Source of the DNA: Massilia rhizosphaerae
Lineage (GTDB): Bacteria > Pseudomonadota > Gammaproteobacteria > Burkholderiales > Burkholderiaceae_D
Length of the DNA: 64,000 nucleotides
Direction of reading: 5' to 3'
NCBI RefSeq assembly: GCF_016093545.1
Contig: NZ_JADKYX010000015.1
Coordinates: 114,583-178,582, forward strand
Below are positions 7,933-17,059 of this stretch, piece by piece; the stretch's first letter is position 1, and every line of letters begins with the position of its first letter. The notes beneath the pieces were generated by a model. That model had not been told where the DNA came from, searched no databases, and was given only the letters and a program-made list of their open reading frames with translations. Both the position numbers and the translations under genes were made by a program.

Positions 7933-9836
7933 GAGCCTGCGCTCACGCGCAGGAACGCATCGAACATCATCAGCGACCACAACGCCACGCTGTGGTCGGC
8001 CGTGCCCGCGTGGTGCTCGGACACCAGTTTTTCCAGGTAGCGGCGGTTGAAGATGCCGGTATCGACCAGGCGCGCGCCCAGCACGGCCTCGCGCACGGCC
8101 GCGCGCAGCGGGCCGCGCAGCCAGGCCGCGAGCGGAATCGAAAAGCCCTTCTTGGACCGGTACATGATGTCGTGCGGCAGATGCGGCTCCAGCGCCTTTT
8201 TCAGGATGTACTTGCCTTCGCCGCCGCGCAGCTTCAGGCCCGGCGGCAGCGTCGCCGCGTATTCGCAGAACTCGTGGTCGAGCAGCGGCACGCGCACTTC
8301 CAGCGAATGGGCCATGCTGGCGCGGTCGACCTTCGTCAGGATGTCGCCCGGCAGCCAGGTCTTGAAATCGAGGTACTGGATCAGCGACAGCGGGTCGTCC
8401 GTCGGCGCCTCTTGCGCATGCGCGCGCATCACGTCGATCGCGCGGTAGCCCTGCAGCTCGCTGCGGAACGTGTCCGAGAAAAGCAAGTCGCGCTGGCGGT
8501 CAGGCAGGCGCGACACGCCGTGGAAATAGCCTTCCACGAGGTCGCGTGCGATGGACTCGAACGTCGTCTTGGCGCGGAACACGCGCGGCGCCCAGTCGGC
8601 CTTCGGATAGAGGCTGCCCAGGGTGCCGAACAAGGGCTTCCTGATCGCTTCCGGCACTTTCGAGCGCACGCTGTGCTCGGCCATCGCGAAGCGGTAGCGG
8701 CGGTAGCCTGCAAAATTCTCGTCGCCGCCGTCGCCCGACAGCGCCACCGTCACGTGGCGGCGCGCCAGCTGGCATACGCGGTAGGTCGGGATCGCGGAAC
8801 TGTCGGCGAACGGTTCGTCGTACAGGTGGGCCAGGGTGTCGATCAGGCCGTAGTCGTCCTTGTCGACGATCTGCGCGTGGTGGTGCGTGCGGTAGCGCTG
8901 CGCCACCTGCATCGCGAACTGCGTCTCGTCGAATTCCGGATCGTCGAAGCCGATCGAGCACGTCGTCACGCCTTCGCTGACGGTGCCGTCGCGCTCCCCC
9001 GCCATCATCGCGACGACGGCGCTGGAATCGACGCCGCCGGACAGGAAGGCGCCGAGCGGCACTTCGGATTCCATCTGGCTCTTCACCGCTTCGCGCACGC
9101 GCTCGATCAGCTCGGCCTCGACGTCGGCTTCGGGCCGCGCCGGCGCGACGTTGAAGGCGAGGTCCCACCAACGTTTCGGCATCACGGCCTTGTCGCCGAC
9201 CTTCAGCAGGATCGAGTGGCCGGGACTGAGTTTATAAGCGTTATGGAAAATCGTGTTCGGCTCCGGCACGTAGCCGTAGGCGAAATAGTCCTCGACGGCG
9301 CGCGGGTTCAGCTTGCGCGACAGTTCGGGGAACGTCATGATCGACTTGAGTTCCGAGCCGAACACGAACAGGCCGCTGGGCAGCAGCGAATAGAACATCG
9401 GCTTCACGCCCACGTGGTCGCGCGCGAGGAACAGCGTCTGCTTCCTGCGGTCCCACACGCCGAACGCGAACATGCCGCGCAGCCGGCGCACGCAATCCTC
9501 GCCCCACGCGATCCACGCGTTCATGACGACTTCCGTGTCGGACTTGGTGCGGAACACGTGGCCCAGCGCGATCAGCTCATCGCGCAACGCGCGGTAGTTG
9601 TAGATCTCGCCGTTGAACACGAGGGCCGCGTCGCGCGCGGCATTCAGGAACGGCTGCTGGCCGGTGGCCACGTCGATCACGGACAGGCGGCGGTGGCCCA
9701 TGCCCAGGGCTTTTTCCAGATACAGCTCGCCTTCGTCGGGACCGCGGTGGTGCTGGCTCTCGTTCATGCGCCGCAGCGCTTCGCGGTCGATCTCCCGGTT
9801 GCCTTGGGTGTCAAAGATTCCGACTATTCCGCACAT
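7929..9836 (-). CDS. Asparagine synthase-like amidotransferase, exosortase A system-associated
   Basis: A 635-residue two-domain enzyme. The N-terminus MCGIVGIF exposes the Cys2 nucleophile of a class II glutamine amidotransferase, followed by HHRGPDEG and VFNGEIYNY. The C-terminal synthetase domain has the PP-loop FLSGGVDSSAV. It fits the XrtA-linked amidotransferase 1 family (TIGR03108 type), thought to amidate sugar or amino-acid groups of the exopolysaccharide. Homologues are needed for floc formation in Zoogloea (established for that genus; role here inferred). It is the last gene of the minus-strand EPS operon, 46 bp after the glycosyltransferase. Confidence 0.93.
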   Translation of the reverse strand: MCGIVGIFDTQGNREIDREALRRMNESQHHRGPDEGELYLEKALGMGHRRLSVIDVATGQQPFLNAARDAALVFNGEIYNYRALRDELIALGHVFRTKSDTEVVMNAWIAWGEDCVRRLRGMFAFGVWDRRKQTLFLARDHVGVKPMFYSLLPSGLFVFGSELKSIMTFPELSRKLNPRAVEDYFAYGYVPEPNTIFHNAYKLSPGHSILLKVGDKAVMPKRWWDLAFNVAPARPEADVEAELIERVREAVKSQMESEVPLGAFLSGGVDSSAVVAMMAGERDGTVSEGVTTCSIGFDDPEFDETQFAMQVAQRYRTHHHAQIVDKDDYGLIDTLAHLYDEPFADSSAIPTYRVCQLARRHVTVALSGDGGDENFAGYRRYRFAMAEHSVRSKVPEAIRKPLFGTLGSLYPKADWAPRVFRAKTTFESIARDLVEGYFHGVSRLPDRQRDLLFSDTFRSELQGYRAIDVMRAHAQEAPTDDPLSLIQYLDFKTWLPGDILTKVDRASMAHSLEVRVPLLDHEFCEYAATLPPGLKLRGGEGKYILKKALEPHLPHDIMYRSKKGFSIPLAAWLRGPLRAAVREAVLGARLVDTGIFNRRYLEKLVSEHHAGTADHSVALWSLMMFDAFLRVSAGS

Positions 9837-9882
9837 GATTTGTTGGGCTTTCTTGCTTGTCGATGGGTGAAACGGTAACGCG

Positions 9883-11049
9883 TCAGTGTGCCTTGTTTCG
9901 GCACAGTCCGTCGTACAGCAGCCCGTAGGCGGCCACCATGGCGCGCAGGCTGAAACGGTCTTCCACGCGCGTTCGCGCCGCCGCGCCGTGCGCGGCGCGC
10001 AGGCCGGCATCGCGGGCGTAGCGGGCCAGCGCCGCCGTGAGCGCGGCGACGTCGCCGACCGGCACCAGCATGCCTTGTTCGCCTTCGTCGACCACTTCCG
10101 GGATGCCGCCGACGCGCGACGCGACGACGGGCAGGCCGCACGCCATCGCTTCCAGCATCGACACGGGCGTGCCTTCGGCCAGCGAGGGCAGGGCGAAGAT
10201 CGAGAACGTGTGCAGCACGGCGGCGATGTCGGCGCGCGCGCCCGGCAGCCATACGGCGTCTTCGAGGCCGAGGCGCGCGACCTGCTCGCGCACGGCCGGC
10301 AGCAGCGGGCCGTCGCCGACGATCGCCAGTTTCAGGCGCGGCGCCAGATCCGGCAACTGCGCGCGCAGCTGCGCGAACGCGTCGACGAGGGCGCGGTGGT
10401 TCTTGACGTCCTGGATGCGGGCGACGGTGCCGATCACGATGTCGTCCGCCCGGAACGGCGCGTCCGCGGCGGGTGCGCCGCCGGGCGCGTACTTGTCCGT
10501 GTCGACGCCGTTCTTGATGAACAGCGTCTTCGCGGCGGGAATGCGCACGACGTCGCCGAGCCAGCGGTTCAGGTCTTCGGACACGGGAATGAAGCGGTCG
10601 ACGAAGGGTACAAGGCGGCGGCGCAGGAAGTTGTGCTTCGGGTTCAGGCCGTGCGGATCGCTCGCGTCGCGGCCGTGTTCCGCGTGGATGCGCACGGGGA
10701 CGCCGGCCATGGTGGCCGTGAACGCGTACTCCAGCGCGGCCAGGTTGTACGTGTGCAGCACGGTCGGACGCAGCCGGCGCATCAGGCGCCAGAACGTCAG
10801 GTGCGTGTCGAGGCCCAGGCCGGGCGGCTTGCCCAGCGCGTGCAGCTCGACGTCGCGCCGGGCGATGCGGTCGGCGAACGACGTGTAGGTCGTCAGGCAG
10901 ACGACGGCGTGGCGCCATGCCGGCATGCGGTTGATGCAGTCGACGAGCAGCGTCTCCAGGCCGCCCACGCCGAGCGAATACACGAGGTGCACGACCAGCG
11001 GCCGCGTGTCGACGCCGGCCGGCGCGAGCGCGGGGGCGGGTGCGTTCAT
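9883..11049 (-). CDS. Glycosyltransferase group 1, PEP-CTERM/XrtA system-associated (stp2 type)
   Basis: A 388-residue GT4-type enzyme. The N-terminal LVVHLVYSLGVGGLETLL is the hallmark of this XrtA-associated group (TIGR03088 type). The C-terminal donor-binding domain shows LPSLAEGTPVSMLEAMACGLPVV, with the E-x7-E pattern, and GIPEVVDEGEQG. It should add one sugar during repeat-unit assembly at the cytoplasmic face. It lies 25 bp downstream of another glycosyltransferase in the same operon. Confidence 0.92.
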   Translation of the reverse strand: MNAPAPALAPAGVDTRPLVVHLVYSLGVGGLETLLVDCINRMPAWRHAVVCLTTYTSFADRIARRDVELHALGKPPGLGLDTHLTFWRLMRRLRPTVLHTYNLAALEYAFTATMAGVPVRIHAEHGRDASDPHGLNPKHNFLRRRLVPFVDRFIPVSEDLNRWLGDVVRIPAAKTLFIKNGVDTDKYAPGGAPAADAPFRADDIVIGTVARIQDVKNHRALVDAFAQLRAQLPDLAPRLKLAIVGDGPLLPAVREQVARLGLEDAVWLPGARADIAAVLHTFSIFALPSLAEGTPVSMLEAMACGLPVVASRVGGIPEVVDEGEQGMLVPVGDVAALTAALARYARDAGLRAAHGAAARTRVEDRFSLRAMVAAYGLLYDGLCRNKAH

Positions 11050-11074
11050 CCTCGCGGCTCCGTGCGATGCATCG

Positions 11075-12292
11075 TCATGCCGCCAGCGCCTTTTGCGTCA
11101 GGCGGCCGTAGATGGCCGGATAGCGGCCGACGCTGACCTTCCAGTTGCGCTCCGTCTCGACGTAGTGGCGGCCGGCCTGGCGCAGCCGCGGCCACGTCTC
11201 ATGCGCGGCCAGCAGGGCGCTGACCTTGTCCGCCAGCGAATCCGGATCGTCGGCGCCGAACAGCACGCCGGTCTTGCCGTCCTCGATCAGCTCGAGGTGG
11301 CCGCCGACGTCGGACGCGGCCAGGATGCGGCCCTGCGCCATCGCTTCCAGCGGCTTGAGCGGGGTGACGAGGTCGGTCAGTCGCATGGACAGGCGCGGGT
11401 ACACGAGCACGTCGAGCAGGTCGTAGTATTTGTTGACCTGGTCGTGCGGGACGCGGCCCGTGAACACGACCTTGTCGGCGATGTTCAGGTCCTTCGCCAT
11501 CTGGCGCAGCTGCGCGTCCTGCGGGCCGCCGCCGACGAGCAGCACGCGCAGGTCCGGCATGCGCGCGACGAGCTTCGGCACCGCGCGCAGCAGCACGTCC
11601 AGGCCTTCGTAGGCATAGAACGAGCCGATGAAGCCGATCAGGCGCGCGCCGCCCAGGCCCAGTTGCTCCTTGAGGGCGAGGTCGGGCGTGCCGCCCATCG
11701 AGAATTTTTCGATGTCGACGGCGTTCGGGATCACGGTGACCTTGTCGGCTGCGACGCCGCGCGCGACGATATCGCGGCGCAATCCCTCGCAGATGGTGGT
11801 GACGGCGTCGGCCTGCTTCAGCGCATAGGTCTCGAGCGCGCGCGTGAGGCGGTAGCGCAGGCCGTTTTCCGTGCTGGTGCCGTGGTCGACGGCGGCGTCT
11901 TCCCAGAACGCGCGCACTTCGTACACGACGGGGATGCCGAAGCGCTTGCCGGCGCGCAGCGCGGCGATCGCGTTCAGCGACGGCGAGTGCGCATGCAGCA
12001 CGTCCGGCTTGACCTGCGGGATGATCTCGGCCAGGCGCTTGGCCAGCCCGTCGATCACGTTCACCTGGTTCAGCACCGGCATCTTCGCCAGCGCGCCCTT
12101 CGATTCCGGCGTGCGGTAGAAGTGCAGGCCGTCGACGGTTTCTTCCAGCATGTCGCCGGAATTCTGCTTGGCGCCGGTGACGTGGAAGGTTTCCCAGCCG
12201 AGCGCGCGCTGTTCGCGCAGGATCGAACGGGTGCGGAAGGTATAGCCGCTGTGCAGCGGGATCGAATGGTCGAGGACGTGCAGTACACGCAT
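11075..12292 (-). CDS. Glycosyltransferase, exosortase A-associated (Daro_2409 family type)
   Basis: A 405-residue GT4 protein starting MRVLHVLDHSIPLHSGYTF, typical of the TIGR04063-type family linked to exosortase A. AHSPSLNAIAALRAG and YEVRAFWEDAAVDHG form the acceptor domain. The donor site is seen in VLVYPRLSMRLTDLVTPLKPLEAMA. It is predicted to build the exopolysaccharide repeat unit. It starts 31 bp after the exosortase stop. Confidence 0.92.
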   Translation of the reverse strand: MRVLHVLDHSIPLHSGYTFRTRSILREQRALGWETFHVTGAKQNSGDMLEETVDGLHFYRTPESKGALAKMPVLNQVNVIDGLAKRLAEIIPQVKPDVLHAHSPSLNAIAALRAGKRFGIPVVYEVRAFWEDAAVDHGTSTENGLRYRLTRALETYALKQADAVTTICEGLRRDIVARGVAADKVTVIPNAVDIEKFSMGGTPDLALKEQLGLGGARLIGFIGSFYAYEGLDVLLRAVPKLVARMPDLRVLLVGGGPQDAQLRQMAKDLNIADKVVFTGRVPHDQVNKYYDLLDVLVYPRLSMRLTDLVTPLKPLEAMAQGRILAASDVGGHLELIEDGKTGVLFGADDPDSLADKVSALLAAHETWPRLRQAGRHYVETERNWKVSVGRYPAIYGRLTQKALAA

Positions 12293-12323
12293 GGTCTTGG
12301 TTTCCGTTCTTGTTGTCGCGTTG

Positions 12324-13883
12324 TCAGTGGGTTCGGGTCGTCTTCAGCGCCTGGTCCAGCGCCGGGCCCTGTTCGGCCAGGAAGCGGTGCAGTGCGGCGC
12401 GCGCGCGCTCCTTGTCGCGGTCGTACGGGACGGCGAGCATCACGGCCGCGCCGTCGTCGCCGCGCAGCATCGCCTTGTTCGCGGCCTGCCACAGTTTGCC
12501 GACGGCGTCGCTGCCCGTGTAATGCCCGCCGACCCATTTGAAGGCCCAGACCATGAGCGCGCCGTCCGGCGTGCGCAGGATGCCTTCGTGCAGCGAGAGC
12601 GGCGTGCCGGCGACGGTTTCGCTGCGCGCCGTGCTGTCGACTTCGTGCCACCTGTCTTCGTAGCCGGCCAGGCGGTTCACGGAACTGATCAGGTTCTTTT
12701 CCGGATTCTGGTTGCGGTAGTACAGGACGGTCAGGCTGACGGGCAGGTTGCCGACCTGGTAGGCCTGGTGGAAGCGCGCGTCCGGGGTCATGTAGAACGG
12801 TTTCCAGTCCGCGAAATCGCTGGTGCGCGGCGCGGTCACGGCGATGTCGGCCAGGCGCGCGGGGGCCGGATTGTGGTTGGCGCGCTCGCCCACCAGCGCC
12901 AGCGCCGGCCAGAACGCGCACACGAGCAGCACGCCGGCCACCATCGCGGGCAGGCGGGGCGGCGTGCCGGTTGCCGGCGCGGCGGACGCGGGCACGGCCG
13001 CCGCCGCGGGCGCGGCGGCGGGATGTGGCGCGATGTCCTCGCGCCAGAAGCTGCCGATCCAGAACATGACGAACATGACGAGGCCGAAGAACAGCCAGCC
13101 GTAGATGATGTGGTCGACGCCCGTCGCCAGTTCCATGCCGGACAGGTGGCCGATCATCACGATCATGTAGGCGCGCAGGCCGTTGGCGATGACGGGAACG
13201 ATCATCGACAGGCCGATGAACAGCGCGCGCCGCATGGCGGAGCGGTACGTCAGGTAGGCGTACAGGCAGCCCAGCGTGATCGAGGAAATCAGGTAGCGCA
13301 CGCCGCTGCAGGCTTCGACGACGGACCAGCTGCCGGTCGGCAGTTCGAAGCGGGTGCCGCTGCGCAGCACGGGGATGCCGGTGGCGCGCACGGCCCACAC
13401 CGTGAAGTCGGCCGTGAACTGGATCAGCGGGGCGACGAAGATCTCGCCGAACGGCACCGCGAACAGCAGGAACAGCAGGGGGAATGTCAGCGAACCCGCG
13501 AGGCGCGGGCCGAACAGGGCGAGCGCGGCGACGGGGAACATCGCGACGAACGTGTATTGCGACACGACCTGCACCTCGCCCAGTTCCGCCGCCAGCCAGC
13601 CGGCGCCGAGGACGGCGAGCAGCAGCAGCGCGGGAGGCCAGGGCTTGGGCGGATACAGGCTGAAATTCTCGCGCCGGCGCCACACGAGCCACAGGCTGAT
13701 CGGCAGGATCACGTAGCCGTGCGCGAAGGTCTCGGAGCTGTTCCACACGGAGACGATCGAGCGCACCGTGCCCAGGTACAGCAGGAACGGCGCGAGCAGG
13801 GCCAGCACGATCAGGAAGGTAGCCTGGCGCGAGATGGGAGCGGCGGTGGCGTTGATCACGCCCGGCGGCGGTTTCAGGAACAT
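12324..13883 (-). CDS. xrtA: Exosortase A fused to EpsI domain
   Basis: A 519-residue fusion. The N-terminal half (about 1-280) is a multi-pass exosortase with Cys192 in VVEACSGVRYL, Arg237 in ANGLRAYM and His258 in GVDHIIYG, the proposed sortase-like triad. After a Pro/Ala linker (about 285-312) and one more membrane segment, residues about 335-519 form an EpsI-type periplasmic domain (VLYYRNQNPEKN, VWAFKWVGGHYTGSD). XrtA is proposed to cleave the C-terminal PEP motif of target proteins such as the one at 29891-30769. Exosortase-EpsI fusion is common in betaproteobacteria. It overlaps the stp1 gene upstream by 10 bp. Confidence 0.96.
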   Translation of the reverse strand: MFLKPPPGVINATAAPISRQATFLIVLALLAPFLLYLGTVRSIVSVWNSSETFAHGYVILPISLWLVWRRRENFSLYPPKPWPPALLLLAVLGAGWLAAELGEVQVVSQYTFVAMFPVAALALFGPRLAGSLTFPLLFLLFAVPFGEIFVAPLIQFTADFTVWAVRATGIPVLRSGTRFELPTGSWSVVEACSGVRYLISSITLGCLYAYLTYRSAMRRALFIGLSMIVPVIANGLRAYMIVMIGHLSGMELATGVDHIIYGWLFFGLVMFVMFWIGSFWREDIAPHPAAAPAAAAVPASAAPATGTPPRLPAMVAGVLLVCAFWPALALVGERANHNPAPARLADIAVTAPRTSDFADWKPFYMTPDARFHQAYQVGNLPVSLTVLYYRNQNPEKNLISSVNRLAGYEDRWHEVDSTARSETVAGTPLSLHEGILRTPDGALMVWAFKWVGGHYTGSDAVGKLWQAANKAMLRGDDGAAVMLAVPYDRDKERARAALHRFLAEQGPALDQALKTTRTH

Positions 13884-15076
13884 TCGAGACTTTCTCCTAT
13901 GCAGGCCAGGTTGCTGGACCAGCTGTAGCGGCGCTGGACCTTGGCGCGGGCCGCCGCGCCGATCGCGGCCGCGGCGCTTTCCTGGCCGGCCAGCAGCGCG
14001 CTCACGGCGTCGACGAAGCCGGCCGCGTCCTCGGCCAGCACCAGTTCGCTGCCAGGAACGGCGTCGATGCCCTCCAGCGCCTGCGGCGACACGACGACCG
14101 GCGTCGCCATCGCCATCGCTTCCAGCACCTTGTTCTGGATGCCGCGCGCGATGCGCAGCGGCGCCACGGACACGGCGGCGTGCGCGATGTACGGCCGCAC
14201 GTCCGGCACGGTGCCCGTCACGACGACGCCGGGCAGCTTGGCCAATTCCTGCACGGCCGGCGCCGGGCGCGCACCGACGATATAAAACTTGGCGTCGGCG
14301 AAGCGTTCACGCAGCGCCGGGAACACGTCGGCCGCGAACCACTGCACGGCGTCCACGTTCGGCCAGTAATCCATTGCGCCCGTGAACACGAGGGCGCGCT
14401 CGCCGGCCGTGTACGGATTGGCATGCGGCTGGTCGGGCGAAAAATAGTCGGTATCGACGCCGTTGTTGAAGTGGCCGATCTTGGCCGTGCTTTCCGGCGC
14501 CAGCTGGCGGAACAGGTCGGCCTCGGGGGCCGAGACGAACAGCGACGCGTCGTAGTCGCGCGCCACGCGGCGCTCGTACGCGAGCAGCTGGCGCGCCTCG
14601 TAGCGGTACAGCCAGTTCATCGGCCACGATTTCTGGTCGGCGTACTGGCGCCACTTGTCGGAGTCGACGTCGCAGAAGTCGACGACGCGGCGCGCCGAGC
14701 GGTACGGGTCGGCGTACTGCGCCATCGCCGACGAGAACACGAGCACGCGCTCGATCTTGTGTCTTGCCACCGTCTCGTCGACCCAGCGCGCCAGCGACGC
14801 GTCGCGGTAGTACTCGAGCGAGAGCGAGCGGTTCTTCACCAGCGCCTGCAGGCTGCGCACGCGCGCCAGCAGGGGCTTCATGCCGGCGAAACGGCTGCTG
14901 GCGCACAGCGCCTCGACGTGCGGCACGTACTGCCAGTCGTCGGGATCGTCCACGAACGTGGCCAGGTGCACGCGGTAGTGCCGGGCCAGATGCTTGAGCA
15001 GGTGGTACGAGCGGATCTTGTCGCCCTTGTTGGGCGGATACGGGATCCGGTGGATCAGCAGCAGCAGGTCTTCCAT
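13874..15076 (-). CDS. Sugar transferase, PEP-CTERM/XrtA system-associated (stp1 type)
   Basis: A 400-residue GT4 enzyme whose N-terminus LIHRIPYPPNKGDKIRSYH is diagnostic of the XrtA-linked stp1 family (TIGR03087 type). VDFCDVDSDKWRQYA lies in the acceptor domain. FNNGVDTDYFSPD and APLRIARGIQNKVLEAMAM mark the donor site. It probably adds an early sugar of the EPS repeat. It sits 4 bp downstream of the FemAB-like gene and overlaps xrtA by 10 bp, consistent with co-translation. Confidence 0.93.
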   Translation of the reverse strand: MEDLLLLIHRIPYPPNKGDKIRSYHLLKHLARHYRVHLATFVDDPDDWQYVPHVEALCASSRFAGMKPLLARVRSLQALVKNRSLSLEYYRDASLARWVDETVARHKIERVLVFSSAMAQYADPYRSARRVVDFCDVDSDKWRQYADQKSWPMNWLYRYEARQLLAYERRVARDYDASLFVSAPEADLFRQLAPESTAKIGHFNNGVDTDYFSPDQPHANPYTAGERALVFTGAMDYWPNVDAVQWFAADVFPALRERFADAKFYIVGARPAPAVQELAKLPGVVVTGTVPDVRPYIAHAAVSVAPLRIARGIQNKVLEAMAMATPVVVSPQALEGIDAVPGSELVLAEDAAGFVDAVSALLAGQESAAAAIGAAARAKVQRRYSWSSNLACIGESLECS

Positions 15077-15080
15077 CGGT

Positions 15081-16178
15081 TCAGCCCAGGTTGCGGACGA
15101 TGTAGGGGCCCATGAAATTCGCCAGCGGCAGCGGCAGCTTCTTCCACATCTTGATGAACAGCTGGTATTTCGGGTTCAGCGGATTGTTGTCCGGCAGCGC
15201 GGACGCGCCGTACAGCTTGTACTCGTACGGCAGGTGCTGCGCCGTGAAACCCCAGTTCTTCTTGAAGTCGTAGGCGCCGGTGCCCAGCTTGCTGCGGCCG
15301 AAGTCGAACAGCCGGCAGCCGCGCGCGGCAGAGGCCTGCATCAGGTTCCAGTACATGAAGTCGTTGCCGGCCACTTCGCGCGCGATGTCCATGCCGCCGC
15401 CGTAGTAGGGCACGACTTCGTCGCGCCAGAAGAACGACAGCACGGCGGCCACGAGGCGGTTGTCTTCCGTGACGATGGTGCGCACTTCGCACTCGTCGCC
15501 GAACACGTCCTGCAGCATGGCGAAGTATTTTTTCGGGAACACCGGCGTGCCCAGGCGGTGCACGCTGTGCGCGTACGCCTCGAACATGCGGTCGACGTTC
15601 GCATCGACCTCGCCGCGCAGGCCCAGCTTGATGCCCTTGCGGACCATCGCGCGCTGCTTGCGCGGGATGGCGTTCAGGTTGGCCTCGTCGTCGCCCGTGA
15701 TCTCCTTGCGGAAGGTGACGTACAGTTCCTTCGTGTGCCACGCCGGGTCGTCCGGGTGGAAGCGCTGCATGCCGCGGTATTCCAGGTGGCCCACGCCGAG
15801 CTGCTGCGCGAGTTCGTGCGCGGCCTGGTCGAGCATCGCGCGCGCGGCGTCGTTCGTCGCGGCGGGGCCGCCGTACACGCAGAACGGCATCGCGCCGAGC
15901 GAGTGGCCGAACAGGCGGCTCTTGATCTCCGCGAGCGGCAGCACGCCGAGGATCTGGCCGTCCTGCTGCACGTAATAAAACCACGTCTTGATGCCGAACG
16001 AGCCTTCGATCACCTTCTGCCAGCCGGACAGGTGGAAGAAGGTGGCGTCCGGGCAGGCGCGCACGAACGCGTCCCAGCGGCCGTATTCGTGCGGCTGCAG
16101 CGTGTGCAGCGTCATGGGAGAGGTGGCCAGCACGGGAGCGGCCCGTTTGGCGGCGGCGGCTTCGATGATCGAGTTCAT
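15081..16178 (-). CDS. FemAB-related protein, PEP-CTERM system-associated
   Basis: A 365-residue protein of the GNAT/FemAB fold, starting MNSIIEAAAAK. The core begins at ATFFHLSGWQKVIEGSFG, followed by YGGPAATNDAA, RKQRAMVRKGIKLG and, near the C-terminus, LFDFGRSKLGTGAYDFKKNW, all typical of the XrtA-associated subfamily (TIGR03019 type). FemAB relatives transfer aminoacyl groups to glycan precursors; here it may decorate the EPS (inference). The start is set by a 4-bp ATGA overlap with the deacetylase gene. Confidence 0.92.
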   Translation of the reverse strand: MNSIIEAAAAKRAAPVLATSPMTLHTLQPHEYGRWDAFVRACPDATFFHLSGWQKVIEGSFGIKTWFYYVQQDGQILGVLPLAEIKSRLFGHSLGAMPFCVYGGPAATNDAARAMLDQAAHELAQQLGVGHLEYRGMQRFHPDDPAWHTKELYVTFRKEITGDDEANLNAIPRKQRAMVRKGIKLGLRGEVDANVDRMFEAYAHSVHRLGTPVFPKKYFAMLQDVFGDECEVRTIVTEDNRLVAAVLSFFWRDEVVPYYGGGMDIAREVAGNDFMYWNLMQASAARGCRLFDFGRSKLGTGAYDFKKNWGFTAQHLPYEYKLYGASALPDNNPLNPKYQLFIKMWKKLPLPLANFMGPYIVRNLG

Positions 16179-17059
16179 GGGCGGTTCAGGAAGATGTTGT
16201 CCATGCGATCCCACGCGAAGTCGCGCGCGAGGGATTCGATGCGGCGTTCCATCCGGTCGATGTTGATGTAGTGGCGGAAGCGCGCCTTGGCGCCGAGGCC
16301 TTCGGGGCGCGGCTGGCCGGGGTCGACTTCCCACGGGTGGAAGTAGAACAGGGCGGGCTGGCCGTCTTCGCGGTTGACCTTGGCCATCATCCAGCGCGAC
16401 AGCGCATACGGCAGCAGGCGGAAGTAGCCGCCGCCGCCGGCCGGCAGGTTCCGGCCCATCATTTGCACGGTCGTGATCGGGATTTCCAGCAGGCCGTCGG
16501 TGCCGTTCGGGTAGAACGCGAAGCGCGGCGCTTCCGGCATGCCGTAGTGGTCGTGCACGACCGGGTAGATGCTGGAGCTGTAGCGGTAGCCCGCTGCGAG
16601 CAGCTCGTCGAGCGCCCACAGGTTGCCGCGGCCGATCGAGAAGCTGGGCGCGCGATAGCCCAGCACGGCCTGGCCGCCGATGTCTTCCAGCAGCGCCTTC
16701 GCGGAGCGGATGTCGTTGGCGAATTCTGCGCGCGTCTGGTCCGACGCGCGCAGGTGGCCGTAGCCGTGGCTGGCCAGTTCGTGGCCGCAAGCGACGATGC
16801 GCTTGACGACCTGCGGATAGCGTTCGGCGATCCAGCCCAGCGTGAAGAAGGTGGCGCGCACGTCGTGGCGCTCGAACAGCGCGAGGATGCGGTCCATGTT
16901 CGCTTCGACACGGCATTCGCGGCTCGGCCAGCTGGCGCGATCGATGTAGGGCGCGAACGCGGAGACCTGGAAATAATCCTCGACGTCGCAGGTCATCGCA
17001 TTGCGGATACGTTGTCCCGGACCCGGCAAGGGTCGCGGGGCGAGTTCGACCATGTTCAT
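16175..17059 (-). CDS. Polysaccharide deacetylase, XrtA system-associated
   Basis: A 294-residue NodB-homology protein. MTCDVEDYFQVSAF gives the catalytic and metal aspartates (Asp25, Asp28) and SHGYGH the metal histidines (His98, His102). FHPWEVDPGQPR is the C-terminal active-site loop of the XrtA-linked group (TIGR03006 type). It removes N-acetyl groups from an amino-sugar polymer, probably in the periplasm during EPS maturation. No signal peptide is visible. The start overlaps the ATPase stop by 4 bp; a second ATG follows two codons later. Confidence 0.92.
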   Translation of the reverse strand: MNMVELAPRPLPGPGQRIRNAMTCDVEDYFQVSAFAPYIDRASWPSRECRVEANMDRILALFERHDVRATFFTLGWIAERYPQVVKRIVACGHELASHGYGHLRASDQTRAEFANDIRSAKALLEDIGGQAVLGYRAPSFSIGRGNLWALDELLAAGYRYSSSIYPVVHDHYGMPEAPRFAFYPNGTDGLLEIPITTVQMMGRNLPAGGGGYFRLLPYALSRWMMAKVNREDGQPALFYFHPWEVDPGQPRPEGLGAKARFRHYINIDRMERRIESLARDFAWDRMDNIFLNRP